A DNA stretch of 10,831 nt, taken from Actinomycetes bacterium. GTDB lineage: Bacteria > Actinomycetota > Coriobacteriia > Anaerosomatales > JAJZPX01. Below are positions 1 through 6,427 of the stretch, one piece after another; position 1 is the first letter of the stretch; each line of letters opens with the position of its first letter. The translations under genes were made by a program, and so were the position numbers. Under the pieces are notes generated by a model. That model did not search any database and had not been told where the DNA came from. It saw only the letters and a program-made list of their open reading frames with translations. The DNA is taken from assembly GCA_021811025.1 (NCBI GenBank), contig JAJZPX010000047.1:1-10831 (forward strand), written 5' to 3'.

Positions 1-1
1 G

Positions 2-148
2 TTCGAGGCGAGTTTCGAGCAGTACACTCCCCGCCCCGTCCTCGTCGGCGATCACTCGGCCTGGTATCGGATCGTGCCGAGAGCGGTGCTCGCTGCGGCC
101 GTTCCAGTCACGGTCACGGGCTCCGTCTTCCGAGCGGTCGCCGGCTGA
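2..148 (+). CDS. C-terminal end of an unrecognised protein (partial at window edge)
   Basis: Reading from base 2, the frame is open for 48 codons and stops at TGA 146-148; the start lies outside the window. Third codon positions are mostly G or C, as in the genes downstream, which supports real coding. The visible tail contains SFEQYTPRPVLVGDHSAWYR and then a moderately hydrophobic stretch rich in Ala and Val, ending in RAVAG. I do not recognise the family and assign no function. The hydrophobic stretch (about VLAAAVPVTVTGSVF) could be a short membrane helix or a buried strand. It is separated from the tRNA genes by a promoter-bearing spacer, so it is probably a different transcription unit. 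A competing open frame starts at base 1 and runs to about 218, but it is Arg/Ser/Pro-rich and less protein-like. Confidence 0.5.
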   Translation, partial: FEASFEQYTPRPVLVGDHSAWYRIVPRAVLAAAVPVTVTGSVFRAVAG

Positions 149-215
149 TCTCGCTGCGGTCCGTGCGGCACTCCTACCAGCGGTTTGTGTGGCTACGCCC
201 GGGACCGTTGTCGCG

Positions 216-245
216 TTGACACTCCCGAAAGCCTTGGAGTAGTAT
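216..245 (+). promoter_or_regulatory. sigma70-type promoter for the tRNA–tuf unit
   Basis: A perfect -35 box TTGACA (216-221) is followed after 18 nt by TAGTAT (240-245), which matches four of six positions of TATAAT including the most conserved ones. The bases just after the -10 box, GCGTCGG (246-252), are GC-rich. Such a discriminator is known from stable-RNA promoters under stringent (ppGpp) control, so growth-rate control is inferred. Transcription would start near 252 and give a leader of about 58 nt before tRNA-Tyr. The rest of the 149-309 spacer shows a small hairpin (GTTGC 258-262 with GCAAC 270-274) and a run of six T at 297-302; I see nothing else in it. Confidence 0.6.
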
Positions 246-309
246 GCGTCGGAGCTTGTTGCGGGCCAGGCAACTTGAAAACGCGCATAGGTAGTCTTTT
301 TTGTTGTCT

Positions 310-394
310 GGGGGTGTGCCCGAGTGGCTAAAGGGGACGGGCTGTAAACCCGTTGGCTATGCCTACCTAGGTTCGAATCCTAGCGCCCCCACCA
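310..394 (+). tRNA. tRNA-Tyr (anticodon GUA)
   Basis: The acceptor arms GGGGGTG (310-316) and CGCCCCC (384-390) pair, with discriminator A391 and an encoded CCA at 392-394. The anticodon stem ACGGG/CCCGT encloses the loop CTGTAAA, with anticodon GTA at 344-346. The T arm CTAGG-TTCGAAT-CCTAG is perfect. The long variable arm after the anticodon stem makes it a class II tRNA, as expected for bacterial tRNA-Tyr, and the total of 85 nt fits. It is the first gene after the promoter. Confidence 0.97.
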
Positions 395-403
395 GCCGAT
401 AAC

Positions 404-430
404 GGGGATACCTGCGCCAAGGGTGTCCCC
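404..430 (+). other. hairpin between tRNA-Tyr and tRNA-Thr
   Basis: GGGGATACC (404-412) pairs with GGTGTCCCC (422-430) over 9 bp including one T·G wobble, with a 9-nt loop. No T-run follows. It most likely separates the two tRNAs and could guide RNase processing of the precursor. A partial attenuator is possible but unsupported. Confidence 0.6.
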
Positions 431-437
431 TTCACGC

Positions 438-514
<77 letters not shown>

Positions 515-523
515 CGATACAAC

Positions 524-543
524 GTGCCCGGCAGAACGGGCGT
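524..543 (+). other. short hairpin between tRNA-Thr and tRNA-Met
   Basis: GCCCG (526-530) pairs with CGGGC (537-541) around GCAGAA, and two G·T wobbles extend it outward. There is no T-run. Like the previous spacer hairpin, it probably spaces or marks the precursor for processing. Confidence 0.45.
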
Positions 544-546
544 GTC

Positions 547-622
547 GGCGGTGTAGCTCAGCGGCTAGAGCACGCGGTTCATACCCGCGGAGTCACTGGT
601 TCGAATCCAGTCACCGCTACCA
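547..622 (+). tRNA. elongator tRNA-Met (anticodon CAU)
   Basis: The acceptor arms GGCGGTG (547-553) and CACCGCT (612-618) pair with a G1·U72 wobble; A619 is the discriminator and CCA is encoded at 620-622. The anticodon stem CGCGG/CCGCG encloses TTCATAC, with anticodon CAT at 580-582. The anticodon stem lacks the three G-C pairs (GGG/CCC) of initiator tRNA, and 1:72 is not the C×A mismatch. It is therefore called elongator Met rather than initiator. The Gram-positive elongator tRNA-Met that I recall begins and ends the same way. A tRNA-Ile(CAU) cannot be strictly excluded without the lysidine-synthetase determinants, but the overall sequence favours Met. Confidence 0.93.
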
Positions 623-632
623 GCGTCACAAG

Positions 633-651
633 GCGCGACGAGGCGTCGCGC
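633..651 (+). other. hairpin between tRNA-Met and tuf
   Basis: GCGCGACG (633-640) pairs perfectly with CGTCGCGC (644-651) around the triloop AGG. The flanking AA/TT could extend it past a bulged G. Only two T follow, so it is not a canonical intrinsic terminator. It may set the 3' end of the tRNA precursor or the 5' end of tuf mRNA after processing. I found no convincing promoter in 623-746, so tuf is probably read through from the tRNAs. Confidence 0.55.
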
Positions 652-746
652 TTGCCAGATACGTTAGAGGACGGGTTTCAGCGAGCCGGGGGCAGGCGGA
701 TCGTCTCCTGCCGGCACCGTCGTCAGTCCCCAAGAGGAGGAGACTC

Positions 747-1925
<1,179 letters not shown>

Positions 1926-1934
<9 letters not shown>

Positions 1935-1988
1935 CGATCGTGAGGCCGCGGCCGCGAAAGCGGAGCGACCTCACCGGCGTCACTTGAT
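1926..1988 (+). other. long multi-tier hairpin spanning the tuf stop codon
   Basis: An 11-bp perfect outer stem pairs 1926-1936 (ATCAAGTGACG, which includes the tuf stop TGA 1932-1934) with 1978-1988 (CGTCACTTGAT). Inside lie a 3×3 internal loop, GTGAGG/CCTCAC (1940-1945 with 1969-1974), CGC/GCG (1947-1949 with 1965-1967), and CCGC/GCGG (1952-1955 with 1960-1963) capped by a GAAA tetraloop. This makes about 24 bp. No T-run follows; the next base begins another hairpin. Possible roles are mRNA 3'-end protection of tuf, RNA processing, or a U-less terminator/attenuator. The sequence alone does not decide. Confidence 0.75.
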
Positions 1989-2033
1989 CCCCGGCTTGCA
2001 GCGGACTCGCTTCGCGAGCAGCTGGAGCCGGGG
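1989..2033 (+). repeat. 45-nt two-tier hairpin element, copy A (tuf–rpsJ)
   Basis: The outer arms CCCCGGCT (1989-1996) and AGCCGGGG (2026-2033) pair perfectly. CAGC/GCTG (1999-2002 with 2021-2024) forms a second tier, and CTCGC/GCGAG (2006-2010 with 2014-2018) the tip around TTC. The motifs GCGGA (2001-2005) and CAGCT (2019-2023) flank the tip stem and recur in copies B and C. It abuts the preceding hairpin with no spacer and ends 23 nt before the rpsJ start. I do not recognise the family. It could be an S10-operon leader structure or a dispersed palindromic repeat. Confidence 0.7.
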
Positions 2034-2044
2034 GGAGGCTAGAT

Positions 2045-2049
2045 GGAGG
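2045..2049 (+). promoter_or_regulatory. ribosome binding site for the TTG start of rpsJ
   Basis: GGAGG at 2045-2049 lies 7 nt before TTG 2057, which supports that rare start codon. An ATG at 2043 is in another frame and overlaps the site, so it is not used for S10. Confidence 0.75.
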
Positions 2050-2056
2050 AAGAGAG

Positions 2057-2365
2057 TTGGCGAACCAGAAGATCCGCATCCGGCTCAAGGCGTACGACCA
2101 CGAGATCGTCGACCAGTCGACGAAGAAGATCGTGGAGACGGCGCAGCGCACCGGTGCCCGCGTGTCGGGCCCCATCCCGTTGCCGACGGAGCGCAACCTG
2201 TACTGCGTCATCCGTTCGCCTCACGTGAACAAGGACAGCCGGGAGCACTTCGAGATGAGGACGCACAAGCGCCTCATCGACATCCTCGATCCGACGCCCA
2301 AGACGGTCGACTCGCTCATGCGCCTCGACCTTCCCGCCGGCGTCGACATCGAGATCAAGCTGTAG
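2057..2365 (+). CDS. rpsJ: 30S ribosomal protein S10
   Basis: S10 sits in the head of the 30S subunit. As NusE it also joins the Nus antitermination complex and links transcription with translation. The 102-residue product starts MANQKIRIRLKAYDHEIVDQ and includes the conserved SGPIPLPT loop (about 39-46) and the HKRLIDILDPTPKTVD segment, so it is full length. The start is TTG, rare among ribosomal protein genes, and is fixed by the conserved N-terminus and GGAGG 7 nt upstream. It is the first gene of the S10 block and follows tuf after two abutting hairpins. The weak start codon close behind strong RNA structure suggests that initiation may be tuned here, possibly as an entry point for autoregulation; this is inferred. 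Confidence 0.97.
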   Translation: MANQKIRIRLKAYDHEIVDQSTKKIVETAQRTGARVSGPIPLPTERNLYCVIRSPHVNKDSREHFEMRTHKRLIDILDPTPKTVDSLMRLDLPAGVDIEIKL

Positions 2366-2373
2366 GAGCCGCT

Positions 2374-2391
2374 CGGCCGGAGCCTCGGCCG
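2374..2391 (+). other. hairpin after rpsJ
   Basis: CGGCCG (2374-2379) pairs with CGGCCG (2386-2391) around GAGCCT. It begins 8 nt after the rpsJ stop and has no T-run. It is the first of two hairpins in the 108-nt rpsJ–rplC spacer. Confidence 0.5.
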
Positions 2392-2401
2392 ATGGAAGGA
2401 C

Positions 2402-2452
2402 GCGGTCCGCTGGGATCGCCCGGAGGAGCCGGGTGAGCAGGCCCATGACCGC
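2402..2452 (+). other. multi-tier hairpin before rplC
   Basis: GCGGTC (2402-2407) pairs with GACCGC (2447-2452), TGGG (2411-2414) with CCCA (2442-2445), and CGCCCGG (2417-2423) with CCGGGTG (2429-2435) around AGGAG. The structure ends 21 nt before the rplC ATG, leaving its ribosome binding site single-stranded. The loop AGGAG resembles a Shine-Dalgarno sequence, but no start codon follows at a usable distance in a coding frame. Confidence 0.6.
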
Positions 2453-2473
2453 ACGGAGTGAAGGAAGAAGAAG

Positions 2474-3097
2474 ATGGCGAAGGCGATCTTGGGGCGGAAG
2501 CTGGGCATGACCCAGGTCTGGGGTGACGGCGACCGGCTGGTTCCGGTCACGGTCATCGAGGCCGGACCGTGCCTGGTCTCGCAGGTGAAGACGGTCAAGC
2601 GCGACGGGTACTCGGCCGTGCAGCTCGCATTCGGCGAGGTGAAGCCGAGCAAGGTGAACAAGCCTGCGGCGGGTCACTTCGCGAAGGCCGGCGTCGAGCC
2701 GAAGCGGCATCTCGCCGAGGTGCGCCTGGAGGACGGCGACGGAGGGCTCAAGGTCGGCGACGAGGTCAAGGTCGACATCTTCGAGCCCGGCGGCCAGGTG
2801 CACGTCACCGGGACGAGCAAGGGGAAGGGCTTCCAGGGTGTCATGAAGCGCCACAACTTTCGGGGCGGTCCGGGCGGCCACGGCTCGCACTTCCACCGCG
2901 AGCCCGGTTCGGTCGGTCAGTGCGCCACTCCGTCACGGGTGTTCAAGGGCCTGGGCTTGCCCGGGCACATGGGCGACGAGACGGTCACGGTCCGCAACCT
3001 CGAGGTCGTCCGCGTGGACGCGGAGCAGAACCTGCTGCTGGTCAAGGGCGCGGTGCCCGGCGGCAAGAACGGTCTGCTCATGATTCGCGCGAAGTAG
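2474..3097 (+). CDS. rplC: 50S ribosomal protein L3
   Basis: L3 is an early-assembly protein of the 50S subunit whose extension reaches close to the peptidyl-transferase centre. The 207 residues match the family length. The N-terminus AILGRKLGMTQVW is typical. The central loop has GTSKGKGFQGVMKRHNF (about 113-129) and GSHFHREPGSVGQ ending in Gln149, the position equivalent to the methylated glutamine of E. coli L3. ATPSRVFKGLGLPGHMG follows. The start is ATG 2474, behind a purine-rich GGAAGGAAGAAG tract. It lies 108 nt after rpsJ, a spacer filled by two hairpins, and 31 nt before rplD. Confidence 0.97.
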   Translation: MAKAILGRKLGMTQVWGDGDRLVPVTVIEAGPCLVSQVKTVKRDGYSAVQLAFGEVKPSKVNKPAAGHFAKAGVEPKRHLAEVRLEDGDGGLKVGDEVKVDIFEPGGQVHVTGTSKGKGFQGVMKRHNFRGGPGGHGSHFHREPGSVGQCATPSRVFKGLGLPGHMGDETVTVRNLEVVRVDAEQNLLLVKGAVPGGKNGLLMIRAK

Positions 3098-3128
3098 CGG
3101 CGCCCGGGGACTCAGAGGAGTAGAAGAC

Positions 3129-3752
3129 ATGGCAAGCATCGTCATCAAGGACTCGGCGGGGAAGAAGGTGGGCGAAGCGCCGCTCGCCGACGCCGTCTTT
3201 AGCATCGAGCCGAACACGCACGCGGTGCACCTCGTCGTGCGCAGCCAGCTGGCAGCGCGCCGGGCGGGCACGCACGACACGAAGGGCCGCAGCGAGGTCT
3301 CCGGCGGCGGCAGCAAGCCGTGGCGCCAGAAGGGCACCGGGCGCGCGCGCCAGGGCACGATCCGGGCCGCGCAGTGGAAGGGCGGCGGCGTGGTGTTCGG
3401 CCCGACCCCGCGCAGCTACGCGTTCAAGGTACCGAACAAGGTGATCAAGCTCGCGATGCGGAGCGTCCTCTCGGCCAAGGCCGCCGAAGGGGCCCTGCAG
3501 GTGATCGACGACTTCAAGCTCGACGGACCGTCGACGAAGTCCGCGGCCGCGGTGCTGAAGGCGCTTGGCATCGATGGACGCGTCACGGTAGTCGTGGGCG
3601 ACGCCGATGAGTCGGCGGTCAAGTCGCTCCGCAACATCGAGAAGGTCCGCGTGATCACCGCGTCCGAGGCGAACACATACGACCTGGTGGACAACACCGC
3701 GCTGGTGTTCACGAAGCCCGCGCTCGAGTGGGTCGAGGGGGTGCTGAGCTGA
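3129..3752 (+). CDS. rplD: 50S ribosomal protein L4
   Basis: L4 binds 23S rRNA early in assembly and lines the exit tunnel with a long loop. In E. coli it also represses its own S10 operon. The 207-residue product has the basic Gly/Arg-rich tunnel loop at about 47-95 (GTHDTKGRSEV, then SKPWRQKGTGRARQG and GGGVVFGP), followed by the globular part with RSVLSAKAAEG and the C-terminal VFTKPALEWVEGVLS. The start is ATG 3129 behind AGAGGAG. The stop TGA (3750-3752) shares its A with the ATG of rplW, which implies translational coupling. Whether L4 acts on the hairpins upstream of rpsJ here is an open question. Confidence 0.97.
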   Translation: MASIVIKDSAGKKVGEAPLADAVFSIEPNTHAVHLVVRSQLAARRAGTHDTKGRSEVSGGGSKPWRQKGTGRARQGTIRAAQWKGGGVVFGPTPRSYAFKVPNKVIKLAMRSVLSAKAAEGALQVIDDFKLDGPSTKSAAAVLKALGIDGRVTVVVGDADESAVKSLRNIEKVRVITASEANTYDLVDNTALVFTKPALEWVEGVLS

Positions 3753-4039
3753 TGAAGGATCCCCGGCAGATCGTCCTCCGCCCGATCGTCTCCGAGAAGA
3801 GCTACGAGATGATCGAGCATGGCCGGTACACGTTCGAGGTCGCCAAGGAGGCCAAGAAGCCCGAGATCGCCTCGGCGGTCCAGGAGATCTTCAACGTGAC
3901 CGTAACCGACGTGAACACGATGCGGGTCAACGGCAAGCCGCGCCGCGTACGGTACAACAAGGGCCTGACTCGCAGTTGGAAGAAGGCCGTTGTCACCCTC
4001 AAGGAGGGCGACAGCATCGAGTTCTTCGAAGGGCGATAG
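3752..4039 (+). CDS. rplW: 50S ribosomal protein L23
   Basis: L23 lies at the exit of the peptide tunnel and is the docking site for trigger factor and SRP. The 95 residues fit the bacterial family: RQIVLRPIVSEKSYEMIE at the N-terminus, the FEVAKEAKKPEIASAVQEIF helix, and NVTVTDVNTMRVNGKPRRVRY. The ATG at 3752 overlaps the rplD stop (TGATG), with GAGGGGG 10 nt upstream inside rplD. An in-frame ATG at 3728 would add eight residues inside rplD and is not favoured. The end of the gene forms a hairpin with the following spacer, with the stop codon in its loop. Confidence 0.96.
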   Translation: MKDPRQIVLRPIVSEKSYEMIEHGRYTFEVAKEAKKPEIASAVQEIFNVTVTDVNTMRVNGKPRRVRYNKGLTRSWKKAVVTLKEGDSIEFFEGR

Positions 4040-4051
4040 GGGCCCTTCGGA
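4025..4051 (+). other. hairpin with the rplW stop codon in its loop
   Basis: CGAAGGGC (4027-4034) pairs perfectly with GCCCTTCG (4042-4049), and a T·G and a T-A pair extend it to about 10 bp. The 7-nt loop (4035-4041) holds the stop TAG 4037-4039. An alternative small hairpin, CCTT-CGG-AAGG at 4044-4054, would compete with it. Confidence 0.6.
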
Positions 4052-4056
4052 AGGAG

Positions 4057-4098
4057 GGTGCCGCAGGGCTGCGTCGCGAGATGGAGCCTCCCGGCACC
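4057..4098 (+). other. inverted repeat in the rplW–rplB spacer
   Basis: GGTGCCG (4057-4063) pairs with CGGCACC (4092-4098), and GGGCT (4066-4070) pairs with AGCCT (4085-4089) inside it. A third small hairpin, GTCCG/CGGAC (4137-4141 with 4147-4151), stands just before the rplB ribosome binding site. The 126-nt spacer has no convincing open frame and no promoter that I can defend. Confidence 0.55.
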
Positions 4099-4165
4099 GT
4101 GGTAGTCCGGGTTCGGGCCGCGCAGAAGTCCCGGCGGTCCGGCGATCGGACGGAAGGAGCGTTGG

Positions 4166-4999
4166 ATGGGACTCAAGAAGTACAAGCCGACCTCGCCGGG
4201 CCGGCGCTTCCAGTCGGTGTCCGACTTCGCGGACATCACCAGGAGCGAGCCGGAGAAGTCGCTGCTGGAGCCGCTGAGCAAGAAGGGCGGCCGCAACAAC
4301 AACGGCCGCATCACGACGCGGCACCAGGGCGGAGGCCACAAGCGCCGCTACCGCGTCATAGACTTCAAGCGCAACAAGGACGGCGTGCCGGCGAAGGTGG
4401 CCGCGATCGAGTACGACCCGAACCGGTCGGCTCGCATCGCGCTGCTCCACTACGCTGACGGCGAGAAGCGCTATATCCTCGCGCCCCAGAAGCTGACGGT
4501 CGGGGACGTCGTGCAGTCGGGCCCCGGGTCCGACATCAAGCCGGGCAACGCGCTGAGGCTCTCGGACATCCCGACCGGCACGGTCGTTCACGCGATCGAG
4601 CTGCAGCCGGGCAAGGGCGCTGCCCTCGCCCGCTCCGCTGGGGCGTCGGCGCAGCTGATGGCGAAGGAGGGCGAGATGGCGATCCTGCGCATGCCGTCCT
4701 CGGAGATGCGCATGGTGCGCCTCGAGTGCCGGGCGACCATCGGCGTGGTCGGGAACGCGGAGCACGAGGGTGTGTCGGGCGGCAAGGCCGGCCGCAGCCG
4801 CTGGAAGGGCGTCCGCCCGACTGTCCGAGGCACGGTCATGAACCCCGTCGACCACCCTCACGGCGGCGGCGAAGGCAAGAACAAGACCGCGGGGCGGCAT
4901 CCCGTCACGCCGTGGGGCGTCCCCACCAAGGGGCACCGCACGCGCAAGAAGGGTAAGCCGTCCGACAAGCTGATCATCCGTCGGCGCAAGAGCCGATAG
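4166..4999 (+). CDS. rplB: 50S ribosomal protein L2
   Basis: L2 is needed for subunit joining and for an active peptidyl-transferase centre. The 277 residues are full length. The N-terminal segment MGLKKYKPTSPGRRF, the OB-fold region with GRITTRHQGGGHKRRYRVID (about 47-66), the SH3-like middle and the C-terminal signature VDHPHGGGEGK (228-238, His230 and His232) are all present. The tail ends in a basic KLIIRRRKSR. ATG 4166 follows AAGGAG (4154-4159) at 6 nt. It is 126 nt after rplW and 19 nt before rpsS. An 8-nt direct repeat, GGCGCAAG (4983-4990 and 4999-5006), brackets the stop and supplies part of the rpsS leader. Confidence 0.97.
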   Translation: MGLKKYKPTSPGRRFQSVSDFADITRSEPEKSLLEPLSKKGGRNNNGRITTRHQGGGHKRRYRVIDFKRNKDGVPAKVAAIEYDPNRSARIALLHYADGEKRYILAPQKLTVGDVVQSGPGSDIKPGNALRLSDIPTGTVVHAIELQPGKGAALARSAGASAQLMAKEGEMAILRMPSSEMRMVRLECRATIGVVGNAEHEGVSGGKAGRSRWKGVRPTVRGTVMNPVDHPHGGGEGKNKTAGRHPVTPWGVPTKGHRTRKKGKPSDKLIIRRRKSR

Positions 5000-5018
5000 G
5001 CGCAAGGGAGCTTAGGAC

Positions 5019-5294
5019 ATGAGCAGGAGCCTCAAGAAAGGGCCGTTCGTGCAGCCCCGTCTGCTCGACCGGATCCGCGAGATGAACGAGTCCGGCGAGA
5101 AGAGGGTCGTCAAGACCTGGTCTCGCGCCTCGACCATCTTCCCCGAGATGGTGGGGCACACGATCGCCGTGCACGACGGCCGCAAGCACGTGCCGGTGTA
5201 CGTCACGGAGTCCATGGTCGGCCACAAGCTCGGCGAGTTCGCCCCGACTCGAACGTTCCGCGGGCACGCAGGCGAGAAGAAGGGCAAGCGCTAG
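5019..5294 (+). CDS. rpsS: 30S ribosomal protein S19
   Basis: S19 sits in the 30S head with S13 and contacts the intersubunit bridge and A-site tRNA. The 91-residue product is typical in length and begins MSRSLKKGPFVQPRLLDRI. It carries VVKTWSRASTIFPEMVGHTIAVHDGRKHVPVYV (in order from about 29) and ends in a basic, probably disordered tail after FAPTRTFRGHAGEKKGKR. The start is ATG 5019, 19 nt after rplB, with GGGAG at 5006-5010. After its stop, a GGCGCG/CGCGCC inverted repeat (5296-5301 with 5318-5323) lies in the 50-nt spacer to rplV. Confidence 0.97.
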   Translation: MSRSLKKGPFVQPRLLDRIREMNESGEKRVVKTWSRASTIFPEMVGHTIAVHDGRKHVPVYVTESMVGHKLGEFAPTRTFRGHAGEKKGKR

Positions 5295-5295
5295 G

Positions 5296-5323
5296 GGCGC
5301 GCAAGCGGCCTCGAGGACGCGCC
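5296..5323 (+). other. hairpin between rpsS and rplV
   Basis: GGCGCG (5296-5301), starting one base after the rpsS stop, pairs with CGCGCC (5318-5323). The 16-nt loop contains the palindrome CCTCGAGG. It is followed by a direct repeat GGTATCG (5324-5330 and 5333-5339), and GGAGG (5330-5334) within it serves rplV. Confidence 0.45.
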
Positions 5324-5344
5324 GGTATCGGAGGTATCGAGCAG

Positions 5345-5686
5345 ATGGAAGCAAGGGCAATCGCGAGGTACGTGCGGGTGAGCCCGCGCAAGGCCCGCAT
5401 GGTGATCGATCTCATCCGCGGCAAGGACGTCGCCGAGGCGGCCTCGATCCTGCGGTTCAACCCTCGGGCGGCCGCGGAGCTGGTCGGCAAGGTGCTGAAC
5501 AGCGCGGTGGCCAACGCGGAGAAGAACCAGAAGCTGAAGCCCGAGACGCTGTTCGTCTCGCAGGCGTACGTGGACGAGGGGCCCACGCTCAAGCGGATCA
5601 AGCCGCGGGCGATGGGTCGTGCCTATCGGATCAACAAGCGGACGAGCCACATCACCGTGGTCGTTAAGCAGCGAGAGGAGGCGTAG
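5345..5686 (+). CDS. rplV: 50S ribosomal protein L22
   Basis: L22 contacts all 23S rRNA domains, and its long beta-hairpin lines the exit tunnel next to L4, near the macrolide site. The 113 residues start MEARAIARYVRVSPRKARMV, continue with the NSAVANAEKN helix (about 52-61), and carry the tunnel hairpin EGPTLKRIKPRAMGRAYRI near 78-96, followed by TSHITVVV. The start is ATG 5345 with GGAGG 10 nt upstream. The stop is one base before the rpsC GTG, so the two are probably translated together; the rpsC ribosome binding site lies in the last codons of rplV. Confidence 0.97.
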   Translation: MEARAIARYVRVSPRKARMVIDLIRGKDVAEAASILRFNPRAAAELVGKVLNSAVANAEKNQKLKPETLFVSQAYVDEGPTLKRIKPRAMGRAYRINKRTSHITVVVKQREEA

Positions 5687-5687
5687 C

Positions 5688-6425
5688 GTGGGCCAGAAGG
5701 TCTATCCCATCGGGTTCCGGCTCGGCATCACCGAGGACTGGCGTTCGCGGTGGTACGTCGGCAAGAACTACAAGGAGACCCTTGCCGAGGACCTCAAGAT
5801 TCGCAAGTACCTCACGGGCCGCCTTCGCCGCGCTGCCGTGTCGCGAATCGAGATCGAGCGCAAGGGCGACAAGGTCGTCGTCGACCTTTGGACCGCCCGT
5901 CCCGGCATCGTCATCGGGAAGAAGGGCACCGAGGTCGACGTGCTGCGCCGTGACCTCGAGAAGCTGACCGGCCATCCGGTGGCGGTCAACATCGTGGAGA
6001 TCAAGCGGCCCGAGCTCGACTCGACGCTGGTCGCGCAGGGTGTGGCCGAACAGCTCGTCGCGCGCGTCGGCTTCCGCCGCGCGATGAAGAAGGCGGTCAC
6101 CTCGGCCATGAAGAGCGGCGCTCTCGGGATCCGCATCCAGAGCTCCGGCCGCCTCGGTGGGGCCGAGATGGGCCGTCGCGAGTGGTATCGCGAGGGTCGC
6201 GTGCCGCTGCACACGCTGCGCGCGAAGATCGACTACGGAACCGCCGAAGCCGACACGACCTTCGGCGCCATCGGAATCAAGGTGTGGATCTACAAAGGCG
6301 AGGTCCTGCCGGGCCAGCCGATCCCCACTCCCGAGCAGACGGGCGAGCGGCCGCGCCGCGAGGAGCGTCCTCGCCGTACGGGCGCGGGTGCCGGCCGCCG
6401 CGGTGACACGGGAGGTCGAGGCTAG
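5688..6425 (+). CDS. rpsC: 30S ribosomal protein S3
   Basis: S3 forms part of the mRNA entry channel and its unwinding activity. The start is GTG 5688, one base after rplV, with AGGAGG at 5676-5681; it gives the conserved MGQKVYPIGFRLGI, and an in-frame ATG upstream (5619) lies inside rplV and is rejected. The 245-residue product has the KH domain with RPGIVIGKKG (GKKG at 77-80), then the C-terminal domain with SGRLGGAEMGRREWYREGRVPLHTLRA and GAIGIKVWIYKGEVL. The last 30 or so residues are a low-complexity basic tail (RPRREERPRRTG and similar), probably disordered, seen in variable form in actinobacterial S3. The stop is 2 nt before rplP. Confidence 0.97.
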   Translation: MGQKVYPIGFRLGITEDWRSRWYVGKNYKETLAEDLKIRKYLTGRLRRAAVSRIEIERKGDKVVVDLWTARPGIVIGKKGTEVDVLRRDLEKLTGHPVAVNIVEIKRPELDSTLVAQGVAEQLVARVGFRRAMKKAVTSAMKSGALGIRIQSSGRLGGAEMGRREWYREGRVPLHTLRAKIDYGTAEADTTFGAIGIKVWIYKGEVLPGQPIPTPEQTGERPRREERPRRTGAGAGRRGDTGGRG

Positions 6426-6427
6426 AG

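Noticed and set aside
297..302. Run of six T before tRNA-Tyr as an intrinsic terminator
   Set aside because: The only hairpin upstream (258-274) is 5 bp and 22 nt away, so stem and T-run do not form a terminator; the run also lies downstream of the probable promoter.
287..369. Seven-base complementarity between the leader (TAGGTAG, 287-293) and the tRNA-Tyr variable arm (CTACCTA, 363-369)
   Set aside because: Short and would compete with the mature tRNA fold; likely chance.
547..622. G1·U72 wobble in tRNA-Met as a sign of an odd initiator
   Set aside because: As far as I recall, Gram-positive elongator tRNA-Met genes share this GGCGG…CCGCUACCA arrangement, and the anticodon stem lacks the initiator G-C triplet.
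3416..5005. Minus-strand open frame of 529 codons opposite rplD to rplB
   Set aside because: Same cause: antisense shadow of conserved ribosomal genes in GC-rich DNA.
5324..5339. Direct repeat GGTATCG ×2 before rplV
   Set aside because: Only 7 bases; one copy supplies part of the ribosome binding region. Not enough to call a repeat element.
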